Shown: positions 1-8,979 of the stretch, piece by piece | Numbering within the stretch: position 1 is the stretch's first letter | Layout of the letters: each line of letters starts with the position of its first letter | NCBI GenBank assembly: GCA_030064795.1 | Contig: JASJEI010000167.1 | Span: 1 to 25,630 of the forward strand | Source: Pleurocapsa sp. MO_226.B13 | GTDB taxonomy: Bacteria > Cyanobacteriota > Cyanobacteriia > Cyanobacteriales > Xenococcaceae | Direction of reading: 5' to 3' | Length of the DNA: 25,630 nucleotides | Notes under the pieces: generated by a model | Databases searched by the model: none | The model's input: only the letters and a program-made list of their open reading frames with translations | What the model was told of the DNA's origin: nothing | Made by a program: the position numbers and the translations under genes

Positions 1-2817
1 CTCGATGACTGCTAAAATGCGATCGCCGTCTCGTCGGGCATCTGCCAACCGCTTGAGAATAATCACCCCACAGCCTTCACCCCGTACATAACCATCCGCT
101 TCGGCATCAAAAGTCTTGCAACGCCCGTCTTCTGCCATCATGCCAGCCAGAGAAAAGGTTTGAGTCAGTTCGGGAGATAACATCAAATTTACCCCACCCG
201 CGATCGCTAAATCGCATTCTCCTGTTTTTAAACTCTGACTTGCCAGATGGACGGCCACCAGAGACGAAGAACAAGCGGTATCTACCGCCAAGGAAGGCCC
301 TTTTAGGTCAAATAGATAGGAAAGACGATTGGCAGCGATACTATGGGCGTTTCCCGTGCCAGCGTAGGCATCTGGATCTAAGCCATAATGAAACCTCAGC
401 TGAGAATAGTCACTGCTGCTCATGCCAATAAAAACACCAGTATTACTACCAGCTAAATCTCGCTCCGCTAGGGCTGCATCTTCCAATGCGGTCCAACTAA
501 CCTCTAATAACAATCTTTGCTGCGGATCGATACTTTGTGCTTCGCGGGGGGTAATACCAAAAAACTGCGGGTCAAACCGATCTACATTGTCGATGAAACC
601 ACCATAACTAGATTCCGACCAGCGATCGCTCGTACTAATAGCATCCTTGCCAGCTTCCAAGAGTTGCCAAAAGCGATCGGGATTATCTGCACCAGGAAAA
701 CGACAACCAATACCGATAATTGCTATTTTTTGTCGCTCGATGCTGTTCGCCTTAGATTCCCAAGATTTTACTTTGCTATTGGTTGCTAATTGTCCCTTGT
801 CAATTGTTCCCTGGGATAAATAGGCAGCTAGTTCGCTAATGTTGGGATAGTCAAAAACAATAGTCGGAGAAAGTTTTATCTCTAGCCAGTCTTCCAAATC
901 TGCTGATAAACTAACCGCATCGACAGAATTCAAACCAGAACTGGCAAAAGGTTCGTTAATATCTATTTCTGAGGGAGGAATGCCCAAACGCTGCGCTAAA
1001 TTTTCAATCAACCAATTTTGAATCTGATTTTGTCCCTCGCCAAATTTACCTCTAGCGAACCAGCGTTTTTTGCTACTTTTGCCATCTATTCCTCGATCCT
1101 TTAATTCATCTTTCCCAACCGTATTTAAACTACCATCTAAATATCCTGCTTTACAGGCGTGGCGTTGAATTTTCCCGCTGGATGTCTTAGGAATGCTGCC
1201 TGTTTTCAGTAAAACTATGGCGTGAGTTTGTAGCTCGTGATGTAGGGCGATCGCTTTTCTAATTGCTTTAGTAACTTCTTCTACATCGAGTTGACGCAGA
1301 TGGGTTCGTTGAATTTCTAAAGTGATAACCAGCTGTTCTTTGCCTGCTATATCTACAGCAAAGGCCGCGCTATTTCCCGCCCTAATTGCCTCATGAGCCT
1401 TGTCTGCCGTTAATTCCAGGTCGTGGGGATAATAGTTACGTCCGTGAATGATAATTAGGTCTTTTAAACGCCCCGTAACAAATAATTCTCCGTCTCTTAA
1501 AAAACCCAGATCCCCCGTGCGCAACCAACCTGCTTCTTGAGTATCCGCCAAAACCGCATTAAAACTGTGACTGGTTAATTCAGGTAAATTCCAATATCCT
1601 TGGGCGACGCTATCGCTTTTTGCCCAAATTTCACCGATTTCCCCGTCTGGACACCGAGCGAGAGTATCGGGATTAACAATGACAATACTTTGCTCTGGTA
1701 TATTACGACCACTACTCACTAAAGTAACTTTATTTTCTTCATTGCTGGGAGCAACTGCCCGATTTTGCTCTAGGGCTTTACTATCGAAACTAGCGATCGC
1801 CGGCTGTTTGTACTTATCTCCCCCCGTAATCATCAGGGTAGACTCTGCCATACCATAACAGGGATAAAAAGCGGCGCGATCGAAACCGCAGTCGCGAAAA
1901 TAGTCACTAAAGCGAGCGATCGTTTCCGCTCTCACTGGCTCTGCACCAGAAAATGCCAGTTCCCAACAGCTTAAATCCAGAGTCGCTTTTTGTTCGGGGG
2001 TAATGCGGTCTACACAAAGATCGTAGGCAAAATTTGGCCCGCCATTAGTAACCCCTCGATAGCGAGATATTGCCTGTAGCCAACGATAAGGACGCTGCAA
2101 AAAGGTGACAGGAGCCATCAAATACATAGACAACCCGACATACATTGGCTGGATAATACAGCCAATTAGACCCATATCGTGATAAGGAGGCAACCAAGCA
2201 ACAGCAGTATGCTCGCGGTTATTTTGAAAACAACGATCGATGGTGAGGGAATTAGCCATGATATTGCCATGACTGACCATTACTCCCTTTGGTTTTCCCG
2301 TCGAGCCACTGGTATATTGCAAAAAAGCGAGACTATCTGTACTGATATCTGGATGTTGCCAACTTTGAGCTAAATCGAGTTCAAAAGTATCAGTAGCGAT
2401 AAATTTTATCTTTTCGGTAGCATGGTGATGGGCGAACTTATCAGCAACCTGGTCTCGAATCGATTCAGTGGTGAGAGCCAAGCTAGCGGATGCATCGGCT
2501 ACGATCGCCCCCAAACGTTCAACAGTACGATTTGCCCTGGGCGGGTACACTGGAACGGCTACTACTCCAGCATATAAACATCCCAAAAAAGCCGTAATAA
2601 AATCTAGCCCTGGTTGATACAATAACAATGCTCTCTGTCCCCGAGCCTGATGACTCTGCAAGACAGTGGCGATCGCCTTCGCTTTGTTATTTAGTTGTCG
2701 ATACGTGAGACTATCTATTTCAGTTTCACCATCAGCCAAGAAAGTAAATGCCCGTTTGTCGGGTTGCCTACTTCCTTGCTCTTGTAATCGGTCTATTAGG
2801 GTCGTTTGCTTGCTCAA
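1..2817 (-). CDS. ols: Type I synthase start (FAAL-ACP-KS), probable olefin synthase; partial, 3' end outside window
   Basis: One uninterrupted frame of 939 codons running off the window at base 1. Domain order: fatty acyl-AMP ligase (about residues 1-580, YTSGSTG at 168-174, PPYHDMG at 210-216), acyl carrier domain (GLNSVDAV, phosphopantetheine Ser631), then a ketosynthase starting near residue 697 with DTACSSS and active-site Cys849. Known: this order in one chain begins the cyanobacterial Ols protein, which activates a fatty acid, extends it and releases a terminal alkene. Inferred: Ols is the best match, from remembered resemblance in all three domains. The AT, KR, second ACP, sulfotransferase and thioesterase needed to prove it lie outside. 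The start is taken as TTG at 2817: GAGAGG lies six bases upstream and the protein then begins where FAAL domains normally do (LSKQTTLIDRL). No ATG exists in the upstream open frame; GTG at 2841 is the alternative. Another FAAL-started polyketide synthase remains possible. Confidence 0.8.
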   Translation of the reverse strand, partial: MSKQTTLIDRLQEQGSRQPDKRAFTFLADGETEIDSLTYRQLNNKAKAIATVLQSHQARGQRALLLYQPGLDFITAFLGCLYAGVVAVPVYPPRANRTVERLGAIVADASASLALTTESIRDQVADKFAHHHATEKIKFIATDTFELDLAQSWQHPDISTDSLAFLQYTSGSTGKPKGVMVSHGNIMANSLTIDRCFQNNREHTAVAWLPPYHDMGLIGCIIQPMYVGLSMYLMAPVTFLQRPYRWLQAISRYRGVTNGGPNFAYDLCVDRITPEQKATLDLSCWELAFSGAEPVRAETIARFSDYFRDCGFDRAAFYPCYGMAESTLMITGGDKYKQPAIASFDSKALEQNRAVAPSNEENKVTLVSSGRNIPEQSIVIVNPDTLARCPDGEIGEIWAKSDSVAQGYWNLPELTSHSFNAVLADTQEAGWLRTGDLGFLRDGELFVTGRLKDLIIIHGRNYYPHDLELTADKAHEAIRAGNSAAFAVDIAGKEQLVITLEIQRTHLRQLDVEEVTKAIRKAIALHHELQTHAIVLLKTGSIPKTSSGKIQRHACKAGYLDGSLNTVGKDELKDRGIDGKSSKKRWFARGKFGEGQNQIQNWLIENLAQRLGIPPSEIDINEPFASSGLNSVDAVSLSADLEDWLEIKLSPTIVFDYPNISELAAYLSQGTIDKGQLATNSKVKSWESKANSIERQKIAIIGIGCRFPGADNPDRFWQLLEAGKDAISTSDRWSESSYGGFIDNVDRFDPQFFGITPREAQSIDPQQRLLLEVSWTALEDAALAERDLAGSNTGVFIGMSSSDYSQLRFHYGLDPDAYAGTGNAHSIAANRLSYLFDLKGPSLAVDTACSSSLVAVHLASQSLKTGECDLAIAGGVNLMLSPELTQTFSLAGMMAEDGRCKTFDAEADGYVRGEGCGVIILKRLADARRDGDRILAVIE

Positions 2818-3040
2818 TCGTTTCCTCTCTTTGCCACCCACTAAGCTAGATGTATGTACTAGCTTATCCAAAAGCGAGGTATGTTTGTAAATACTCGCTA
2901 ATGAAATAAATATCTCTGACAAAGAATAACCGATAAAGGAATAAAAATACAGTAAGCATCTGGCAAAAGTAGTCCCAGACGCGATGAAATTCTTGATTTT
3001 TTGGTCTTTTGTCAATCGTAGCAAATAACCAATGACCAAT

Positions 3041-3070
3041 AAAAAACTTCCAGTATTTATGTACTGGAAG
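3041..3070 (-). terminator. Rho-independent terminator of the MscS-related gene
   Basis: A perfect 9-bp stem (CTTCCAGTA at 3047-3055 with TACTGGAAG at 3062-3070) encloses a six-base loop. On the minus strand it is followed by six T residues (3041-3046). It lies 35 bases past the stop of the 545-residue membrane protein and should separate it from the synthase gene downstream. Confidence 0.85.
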
Positions 3071-3104
3071 CCGAGTTAACTAAAATAAAATGCGATCTAA
3101 GATA

Positions 3105-4742
3105 TTATTTACCTTTAAAAGAGTTGACCCAAGATCTTAATTCTTCTTTTGCCACTTCTCTGCCACCCAAACCGAATGCCAAAGCGATCGCTACAGCAAT
3201 TCCGCCAAGAACCAAACCAAAGGCTAGATTGACAATATTGGGGGCAATACCCATACGGTTGAGAGCCATAGCACCGACTAAAGTAATAATCGCAATCCGT
3301 GCAGATTGAGCCAACAAGCGCGATTGTGAAGTACCAGAAGACAAAATCAGGTTATAAGCCAGATTAGCCAGATACAAGCCGATAGCAAAAACAACTATCC
3401 CGATTAAGACTTGAGCTGCGATCGCTAAAACAATGCGGAAGACATCCTCCAAAGCGGGAATTTGCAAGATATCTACCGCTGTCAGGGTAGCAACTAGCAT
3501 GATTGCTACCAGACATAGCAATCCAACTAGCTCTGAAGGAGTTTTTGAACCCACAGTAGGTTCGGTTTGAATCATAGTAGGCTGTTCTGTCCCCACGCCT
3601 AATTCTATTGGTCGATCTGAAGGTTGTTCTCCAGGAGTAGCTTGAGTACCAGGAGTGGAGGATGAGATACCCAACCATTGCAACAGGTTATTAAAGCCAA
3701 TATTAGTCAGAATATTAGTTACAAAATCCGAGACAAATTGTCCTGCGACATAGAAGAAAGCTAACACCACCCCAGCAGCAAATAGCTTAGGAATAAAGTC
3801 CAATACCTGATTGAGCATATCGGTTGCTGGATCGGATATGGCACTTATCTGTAACTGTTCTAATGCCGAGATAATACCTGGAATTAAGATTAGTACAAAA
3901 ACTACAGTACCAATAATCGAAGATAAAGATTGACTTCCTGCGGTGCGTCCTAAGCCAAACTTTCTGCCGACATTATCGACACCAGTAGCAGCTAATAAAT
4001 TGCTGACAATGCGCTTGACAATATTGGCAATAAACCAAAATACTGCCCCAATGATTACTGCACCTAGTATATTAGGCAGCATTGCCAAAACTTCATCGAG
4101 CATTCCCTGGATAGGCTCTAGAGTTCCCTTTAGGTTTAAGGCATTAAGTACCGCTGGTAGGAACAAGAGAAAAATAAACCAGTACAGCGCATTGCCCAAA
4201 GTATCAGTTAAGGAAAAATCTCCTGTATCTGCCGCACTTAGACCCAAACGCTGCTCGATGTTTAAAGCTCCTAGTCCTCTGGTGACAATAGTTTTGACTA
4301 TGGTCGCTACTACCCAAGCAATACCCAGCAAGAAGGCTGCTCCCAAAATTTGGGGAATAAAGCCCGTAATCTGATTGAGAAGAGTATTTAGAGGTGCTGA
4401 GACTGCCTGTAGTTCGAGCGCGTTTAAAGCAGCTACGATCGCAAACAGCAGGATCAGCCAGAAAAATAAGTTGGCAATCCAACTTTCAATGGGGATAGCT
4501 TCTCCCCCCCTTTGTCCTGTAACAGCAGCAGCAAGCTTATTGTCGATATCGGTGCTGTTGAGTATTTTTTTGATAATACCCTTAGCAACTACTGCAATAA
4601 TCCATCCCGCAATAAAGATCAAAAGGGCTTTAATAAAGCTCCAGATATCACCCCCCAATTGGGTTTGGAATTGTCCTATAGGATTAGCTTGCGCCAGCAA
4701 TAAAGGGTTCAATGACGAAATATTACTAATCATTTGTGTCAT
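3105..4742 (-). CDS. Multi-helix mechanosensitive-channel-related membrane protein
   Basis: A 545-residue protein with repeated blocks of two hydrophobic helices separated by amphipathic stretches, for example FIKALLIFIAGWIIAVVAKG near 36-55, AAFLLGIAWVVATIVKTIV near 155 and AVIIGAVFWFIANIVKRIV near 225. This pattern fits the 'conserved TM helix' repeat found in MscS-related bacterial proteins. The final two helices (about 440-530) end in a glycine- and alanine-rich segment, AFGLVLGGIAVAIALAFGLG, like the pore-lining helix of such channels. A hydrophilic Pro/Thr/Glu-rich linker lies near residues 365-405. No cytoplasmic beta domain of classic MscS follows, so gating and conductance cannot be assumed. 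A role in osmotic or membrane-tension response is inference from the family. The ATG at 4742 is followed by a short hydrophilic and hydrophobic lead. It is transcribed alone, with its own terminator. Confidence 0.8.
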   Translation of the reverse strand: MTQMISNISSLNPLLLAQANPIGQFQTQLGGDIWSFIKALLIFIAGWIIAVVAKGIIKKILNSTDIDNKLAAAVTGQRGGEAIPIESWIANLFFWLILLFAIVAALNALELQAVSAPLNTLLNQITGFIPQILGAAFLLGIAWVVATIVKTIVTRGLGALNIEQRLGLSAADTGDFSLTDTLGNALYWFIFLLFLPAVLNALNLKGTLEPIQGMLDEVLAMLPNILGAVIIGAVFWFIANIVKRIVSNLLAATGVDNVGRKFGLGRTAGSQSLSSIIGTVVFVLILIPGIISALEQLQISAISDPATDMLNQVLDFIPKLFAAGVVLAFFYVAGQFVSDFVTNILTNIGFNNLLQWLGISSSTPGTQATPGEQPSDRPIELGVGTEQPTMIQTEPTVGSKTPSELVGLLCLVAIMLVATLTAVDILQIPALEDVFRIVLAIAAQVLIGIVVFAIGLYLANLAYNLILSSGTSQSRLLAQSARIAIITLVGAMALNRMGIAPNIVNLAFGLVLGGIAVAIALAFGLGGREVAKEELRSWVNSFKGK

Positions 4743-5054
4743 GTTTTTTAGTTTTAATTCATCTAGTTATTCCCGCTCTAGATATTAGCGGTAATTGCTA
4801 TAGATGTCTTGTTATTTTCAGGAATCAAATATATTTTTCTGCGATAATTATGCCAAATTAAACTCAAGATGCTGATAAAAGTTAATAATCTTCGCTTTTT
4901 TTACGTCAATATGCCTAGATATAACTTAATGATTTATTGTTTTTATTGGATACAAAAATACTTACTATTATTAAATTGCTTGAAAATTAAGAAAATATTA
5001 ATTGTGTGTTATGTATATTTTTAGACTCATAACTTACATTTTCGACAAATAATA
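4743..5054. other. AT-rich divergent intergenic region, no gene seen
   Basis: About 310 bases between the divergently transcribed MscS-related gene and the SRPBCC gene. It is very AT-rich from about 4800 and must hold the promoters of both genes. No ORF, hairpin or operator convincing enough to call was seen. Confidence 0.5.
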
Positions 5055-5516
5055 ATGCCATCGTCTCAATTTTTTGAACAATCTATTCGGATCGCGGCCA
5101 GTGCTGTAATTACTGAAGAATGTCTGACCGATTTGAAGTTAATGCACCGTTGGCTAAATCCCATGTTGCAATGCGAACCAATCGGTACTTGGAGTACTAA
5201 TGTAGGTAGTCTAAGTCGCTTTACAATTAAAATTCCGCTAATACAGCCGAGTCTGAGAAGCGTAGTAGCCCAAAGAGAGCCAGGCTTGATTGTCTGGGAA
5301 TTTGATGGCTTTTTTAAAGGTCGCGATCGCTGGGAATGTCAACCCACCAAAGATGGTACTTTTCTTCTCAATCGGTTTGAATTTGAAATTCCCAATCCCC
5401 TAGTTAGTTGGGGATTCAATACTTTTGCTGCCAATTTGACTAAAAAAGATATGCAGGCACAGTTAAGACGACTTAAACGAGTTGCTGAAGAGGTATATCG
5501 CCTTAGCGATAATTAA
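5055..5516 (+). CDS. SRPBCC (START/Bet v1-like) family protein
   Basis: A 153-residue protein without signal peptide or membrane helix. The pattern fits the SRPBCC helix-grip fold: an early strand and helix (FEQSIRIAASAVITEECL, then WLNPMLQCEPIG), a run of beta strands in the middle (GLIVWEFDGFFKGRDRWEC, then DGTFLLNRFEFEIP) and a long C-terminal helix rich in Lys and Arg (residues about 130-150). Members bind hydrophobic ligands, and close cyanobacterial relatives are mostly uncharacterised. The ligand cannot be read from the sequence. The start ATG at 5055 agrees with the family's length; no strong Shine-Dalgarno is visible. It stands alone, with a minisatellite starting 20 bases after its stop. 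The family call is by fold-like pattern and recalled resemblance. Confidence 0.7.
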   Translation: MPSSQFFEQSIRIAASAVITEECLTDLKLMHRWLNPMLQCEPIGTWSTNVGSLSRFTIKIPLIQPSLRSVVAQREPGLIVWEFDGFFKGRDRWECQPTKDGTFLLNRFEFEIPNPLVSWGFNTFAANLTKKDMQAQLRRLKRVAEEVYRLSDN

Positions 5517-5535
5517 AATCAATAGAGGTCAGGAA

Positions 5536-5644
5536 GCAGAGGGAGCAGAGGGAGCAGAGGGAGCAGGGGGAGCAGGGGGAGCAGGGGGAGCAGGGGGAGC
5601 AGGGGGAGCAGAGGGGAGCAGAGGGGAGCAGGGGGAGCAGGGGT
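5536..5644. repeat. Nine-base-pair GC-rich minisatellite
   Basis: About twelve tandem units. Three copies of GCAGAGGGA (5536-5562), five of GCAGGGGGA (5563-5607), two 10-base units GCAGAGGGGA (5608-5627), then GCAGGGGGA and a partial unit. The purine-rich strand is plus. It gives a low-complexity Gly/Ala/Glu reading frame that is not a believable protein. Confidence 0.95.
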
Positions 5645-5728
5645 GGAAAAGTCAACAGGAGAAGGAACAAAGAAGTACAACTAACTACTAACTACTAATA
5701 CCAATTCTCAAAAGTAACAAGAGACTTC

Positions 5729-5803
5729 GTAGGTTGGGTTAAACGACAGTGCAACCCAACAAAAGCTTATGGATGTTGGGTTTCGTACCTCAACCCAACC
5801 TAC
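5729..5803. repeat. Nested inverted-repeat (hairpin) element
   Basis: Outer arms are GTAGGTTGGGTT (5729-5740) and AACCCAACCTAC (5792-5803). Inside lie a second pair, AACCCAACA (5753-5761) and TGTTGGGTT (5774-5782). All four arms are variants of one GGTTGGGTT core, so several alternative foldings exist. It resembles small interspersed palindromes common between cyanobacterial genes. The outer arm ends two bases before the left end proposed for the IS630 element. Confidence 0.85.
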
Positions 5804-5804
5804 A

Positions 5805-7028
5805 TCTTATTAATACGATCTATCTAGCTAAGCTAATCCACATTTAACTTGCAATAACAGCATTGCCTTTATTTTTTATCTTTCTCTTCCATTTAATTTG
5901 TAATCCTCCTTGATTTAACAACTTGTCTAAAGTTTTTTCTAACTCTTGAACTGATTTAAATAATCGATGTGCTACATATTCTTTAGTTGAGTGCCATACC
6001 AACTCAATTAAGTTGTAGTCAGGACTAGATTCTGGTAAATACTCTAAAATAATGTTTGGTAATTTATTTTCTATTTTCCAGGGTTATTTCTTTCTTTTTA
6101 TGAAATGAAGCATTATCTAATATGACAATTATCCTCGGTCCATGAATGGGAAAATCTGATTCTTTATTTCCTTGGCTAATCCACTCTTTTTTTACCGATT
6201 CATTTAAGGTGCTTATCTTATTATAAAATGTTTCACTTTCTCCTTTCTCAATAAAATAGCCGATTCTTTTTTTGTCGCTATATCTTAATCCTCCCATCAC
6301 ATTCACTCTGACTTTTCTTCTTTGTCCCGTTACTTTTTTCTTTTTCCCTTTCTGACGCCAACTTTTTCTCCTGATGACTCTCATTTCTTATCCCGATTCA
6401 GACCAAAACCATACCTGGATCTTGTTTGGCTGTTTTTCACTAGCTTCAATATATCCTGATAATTTTTCTTTAAAGGCTTTTCTTTTTTTCTTGTCTTGTT
6501 TGTCTTCCCGACTGTATTTTCCCCAATGGTAAGCGTACTTTTTTGCTTTTAATATTCTCCTGACTTGCTCACTACTTAATTTAATTCCTGTTTCTTTTTT
6601 TAAGTGTTCAGACAATCTAGCTGCTGTCCATCTGCCAAATTCATAACCATTATCTGATGGTTCTTGTTCAATCGTCTCCATTAATAACTCAATATATTTT
6701 TCAGTGGCTTTCCTTATATTCCCTTTTTTTCTTTGGTCTTTTAAGCTCTCTAAGTTATCAGGGTCTCCATGACAACACGCCTTAGCCACGCTACGATAAC
6801 TACATCCTAAAAAATCAGTAATTTCGGCATAGGTTTTACCATCATTCATCAGAAGTAACATCAAAGCTCTTTGCCGAAAATGGCTATCTTCACTTTCTTT
6901 TAAAGCGTTTTGTAAATTTTCTTTTTGCTCTTGTGTTAGAAAATTTTTGACAGGCATATTCTTTGACTTAGGAATTTATCTAATTGCTATTTTATGCAAT
7001 ATCGATGTTGCTCAGCTTATTAATAAGA
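5805..7028 (-). mobile_element. IS630-type insertion sequence, decayed
   Basis: A decayed IS630-family transposase gene occupies nearly all of it. Candidate terminal inverted repeats are TCTTATTAATA at 5805-5815 and its exact complement TATTAATAAGA at 7018-7028, giving an element of 1224 bp, a size usual for the family. Beyond these 11 bases the ends match only loosely, so the outer limits are provisional. IS630 elements duplicate a TA target. TA-rich sequence sits at both ends, so the duplication cannot be resolved by eye. Confidence 0.65.
5844..6957 (-). pseudogene. IS630-family transposase, broken by a nonsense codon and a frameshift
   Basis: The N-terminal part (6957-6388) holds the helix-turn-helix region (YAEITDFLGCSYRSVAKACC) and a linker HTH (GRWTAARLSEHLKKETGIKL). 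It then reads WFWSESG and stops at TAA (6390-6388). The same frame continues at once with the usual IS630 sequence MRVIRRKSWRQKG to IILDNASFHKK-like (second catalytic Asp). Near 6070 a single base is missing in an A-rich run, and the rest continues in another frame as LPNIILEYLPESSPDYNLIE to a stop at 5844. Two independent lesions, plus Ser where the first catalytic Asp of the DDE triad is expected, argue for an inactive copy rather than programmed frameshifting. There is no other transposase in the window, so it could move only if helped by a copy elsewhere. Confidence 0.8.
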
Positions 7029-7044
7029 AATGGTAAACTAATTC

Positions 7045-8979
7045 TCAACACCTAATAACACAGTCTCTACCTTGTTCTTTGGCTTTATATAGAGCCTTAT
7101 CGGCAGCCCGAATTAATTTTTCGGGGTCGGTACTATCGTCGGGGAAGCAACTAACGCCAATCGAAACGCTAATCGATTCGAGTTTTTTGCCCTCATGTTC
7201 TAGTTCGAGTTTTTTAATTCCCGCTCTAATTTCTTCTGCACGTAGAATAGTAACTTCTATTGAAGCATCGGGCATGACAATAACTAATTCTTCTCCACCA
7301 TACCGACAGGCAAGATCGTATTGACGGATTTGGTTGAGAAGATAAGCTCCTACGGTGCTTAAGACTAAATCTCCCGCACTATGACCGTAAACATCGTTAA
7401 AGCGTTTGAAGTGGTCTATATCGAGCATAATCACGCTGACAAACTGTTGTTTGCGATAAGCGCGATCGATTTCTCTTTTGAGAGCCTCTCGGAGATAGCG
7501 ACGATTGTATAAGCCAGTCAGGGGATCGCGGAGACTTTGAAATCTCAGTTTCTCCTGAAGTTTGAGATTGGCAAAAGAGATGGCGAGATTTTGAGCGACG
7601 GTTACAGCTAAGTCTTGATTTGGTTGGCTAATTGTCTCGGTATTGTTAAAGCGCAAATGGAGCATTCCGATAGTTTCTCCTCTGGCAATCATCGGTATAC
7701 AGAGGCTGGGAGACAACTCAGCAGTAGTATCTAGATGAGAACAATATAATCTTGGGGTACTAGGATGGGCTAGATGGGGGTTTCCACGACGTATCGCCCA
7801 GCATTCTTTTGGATCGAAATGATCTTCGTAATTATCGATTCCCCAGAATGCGATCGCCTCGATCGTATTTTTACTATTACTCATGGTATAAACTACACCA
7901 TCGGTATTGGGAAACAGAGGTTTTAGTAAATCTGTAACTACTGTTTGTGCTTCTTCTAAGTTGACACAAGCCTGAATAAATTCATTCATCTCGGCTAATT
8001 TAATTCTGGCTTGATTGGTTGTTTCTAAAACTAATATTTGCTCTTCTAGTTTCTGAGTTAATTCTTTTGTCTGGGTCTGGATTTTTTTGGTTTGAGTAAT
8101 ATCTTGGGCAATACCTAGAATTTGTTCTGGCTTGCCATTTTTGTTACGAGCAAAAACAGCATTTTTATCGTGTAGCCAATGCCATTGCCCTCTAGTATCT
8201 TTAATGCGATATTCTATCTCTAAATATTTATCATCTTCTAGAAACAGGCAATCATTAAAATGTTGTTTTACGGCTGCAATATCCTCTGGATGAATCAATT
8301 CATCTATTAATCTATCTTGAAATTTCTGTAACTCTGAAGGAGTGTAGCCTAATAACTCCGTGATAAAAGGATTACAGTAAATATTGCGATTTGTAGTCAA
8401 GTCATAAATGTAGAGAATATTAGGAGCTAAATCGGTAAGCTTTTCTCTAAAAAGAGTGCTTTGTTGTAAATCTTGATTTACTTGAACTAAAGCTGCGGTC
8501 TTTTCGTTGACTCTTTGTTCTAATTCTTGATTGAGTTGGTATATTTCTTGTTGAGCATTTTTCTTGGCAACAATTTGCTTGGTTAACTGTTTATTTAAGT
8601 TGGCTAAGTGCTGCGGTGAGGGAAGATTTAAAGCTAGAGGAATCAAAGGAATTAAAGTTAAAGCAGTATATAAAGAAATTAAAGCGGTAATTGCTTTGAG
8701 AACTCCAAATAACCAATAATCGGGATGCCAAAGAGTCCAAATTTCTACCAGATGAGTAGTGCCACAGGATAAAATAAAAGCACTAAAAAGAATAAAGATA
8801 TTTTTGAAGGGTAACTCTTCTACCCGACGAACAAAATAAATTAGAGTGATGAGAATGGAATAGTAGGCGATCGCAATTAAGGCATCCGCAGCAACGTGCA
8901 ACCCTACTAAAGGAGTTTGCCATAAATAACAATGTCCATGAGGAATGTATTGAGTACCAAATAACAGTAATTGTGGCAT
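7045..8979 (-). CDS. Diguanylate cyclase with plant-type ethylene-binding domain, PAS and GAF
   Basis: A 644-residue membrane sensor. Residues about 25-115 form three helices matching the ethylene-binding domain of plant ETR1 and cyanobacterial Etr1. Asp32, Tyr39, Ile69, Cys72 and His76 (SCGTTH) keep the spacing of ETR1 Asp25, Tyr32, Ile62, Cys65 and His69, the Cys and His being the copper ligands. A coiled coil (125-175), a PAS domain with PAC (about 178-298), a second coiled coil and a GAF domain (about 330-470) follow. The C-terminal GGDEF domain (about 480-644) has RDPLTGLYNRR, signature GGEEL at 561-565 and inhibitory-site RQYD at 552-555, so it should make cyclic di-GMP with product inhibition. 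No histidine kinase or receiver domain is present. Inferred role: coupling ethylene, or another small ligand, to c-di-GMP level. It is monocistronic, with recJ about 240 bases upstream on the same strand. Confidence 0.9.
   Translation of the reverse strand: MPQLLLFGTQYIPHGHCYLWQTPLVGLHVAADALIAIAYYSILITLIYFVRRVEELPFKNIFILFSAFILSCGTTHLVEIWTLWHPDYWLFGVLKAITALISLYTALTLIPLIPLALNLPSPQHLANLNKQLTKQIVAKKNAQQEIYQLNQELEQRVNEKTAALVQVNQDLQQSTLFREKLTDLAPNILYIYDLTTNRNIYCNPFITELLGYTPSELQKFQDRLIDELIHPEDIAAVKQHFNDCLFLEDDKYLEIEYRIKDTRGQWHWLHDKNAVFARNKNGKPEQILGIAQDITQTKKIQTQTKELTQKLEEQILVLETTNQARIKLAEMNEFIQACVNLEEAQTVVTDLLKPLFPNTDGVVYTMSNSKNTIEAIAFWGIDNYEDHFDPKECWAIRRGNPHLAHPSTPRLYCSHLDTTAELSPSLCIPMIARGETIGMLHLRFNNTETISQPNQDLAVTVAQNLAISFANLKLQEKLRFQSLRDPLTGLYNRRYLREALKREIDRAYRKQQFVSVIMLDIDHFKRFNDVYGHSAGDLVLSTVGAYLLNQIRQYDLACRYGGEELVIVMPDASIEVTILRAEEIRAGIKKLELEHEGKKLESISVSIGVSCFPDDSTDPEKLIRAADKALYKAKEQGRDCVIRC

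Noticed and set aside
5536..5644. Possible CRISPR-like array
   Set aside because: Units are 9-10 bases and contiguous, with no unique spacers; no cas gene is present.
5482..5691. Open frame with a Gly/Ala/Glu repeat product
   Set aside because: It is a translation of the GC-rich minisatellite, starts inside the SRPBCC gene and has no ribosome site or protein-like composition.
6060..6390. Programmed frameshift in the IS630 transposase
   Set aside because: The first break is an in-frame stop, not a shift, and the second site lacks a good slippery run; the first catalytic Asp is also missing. Decay explains it better.
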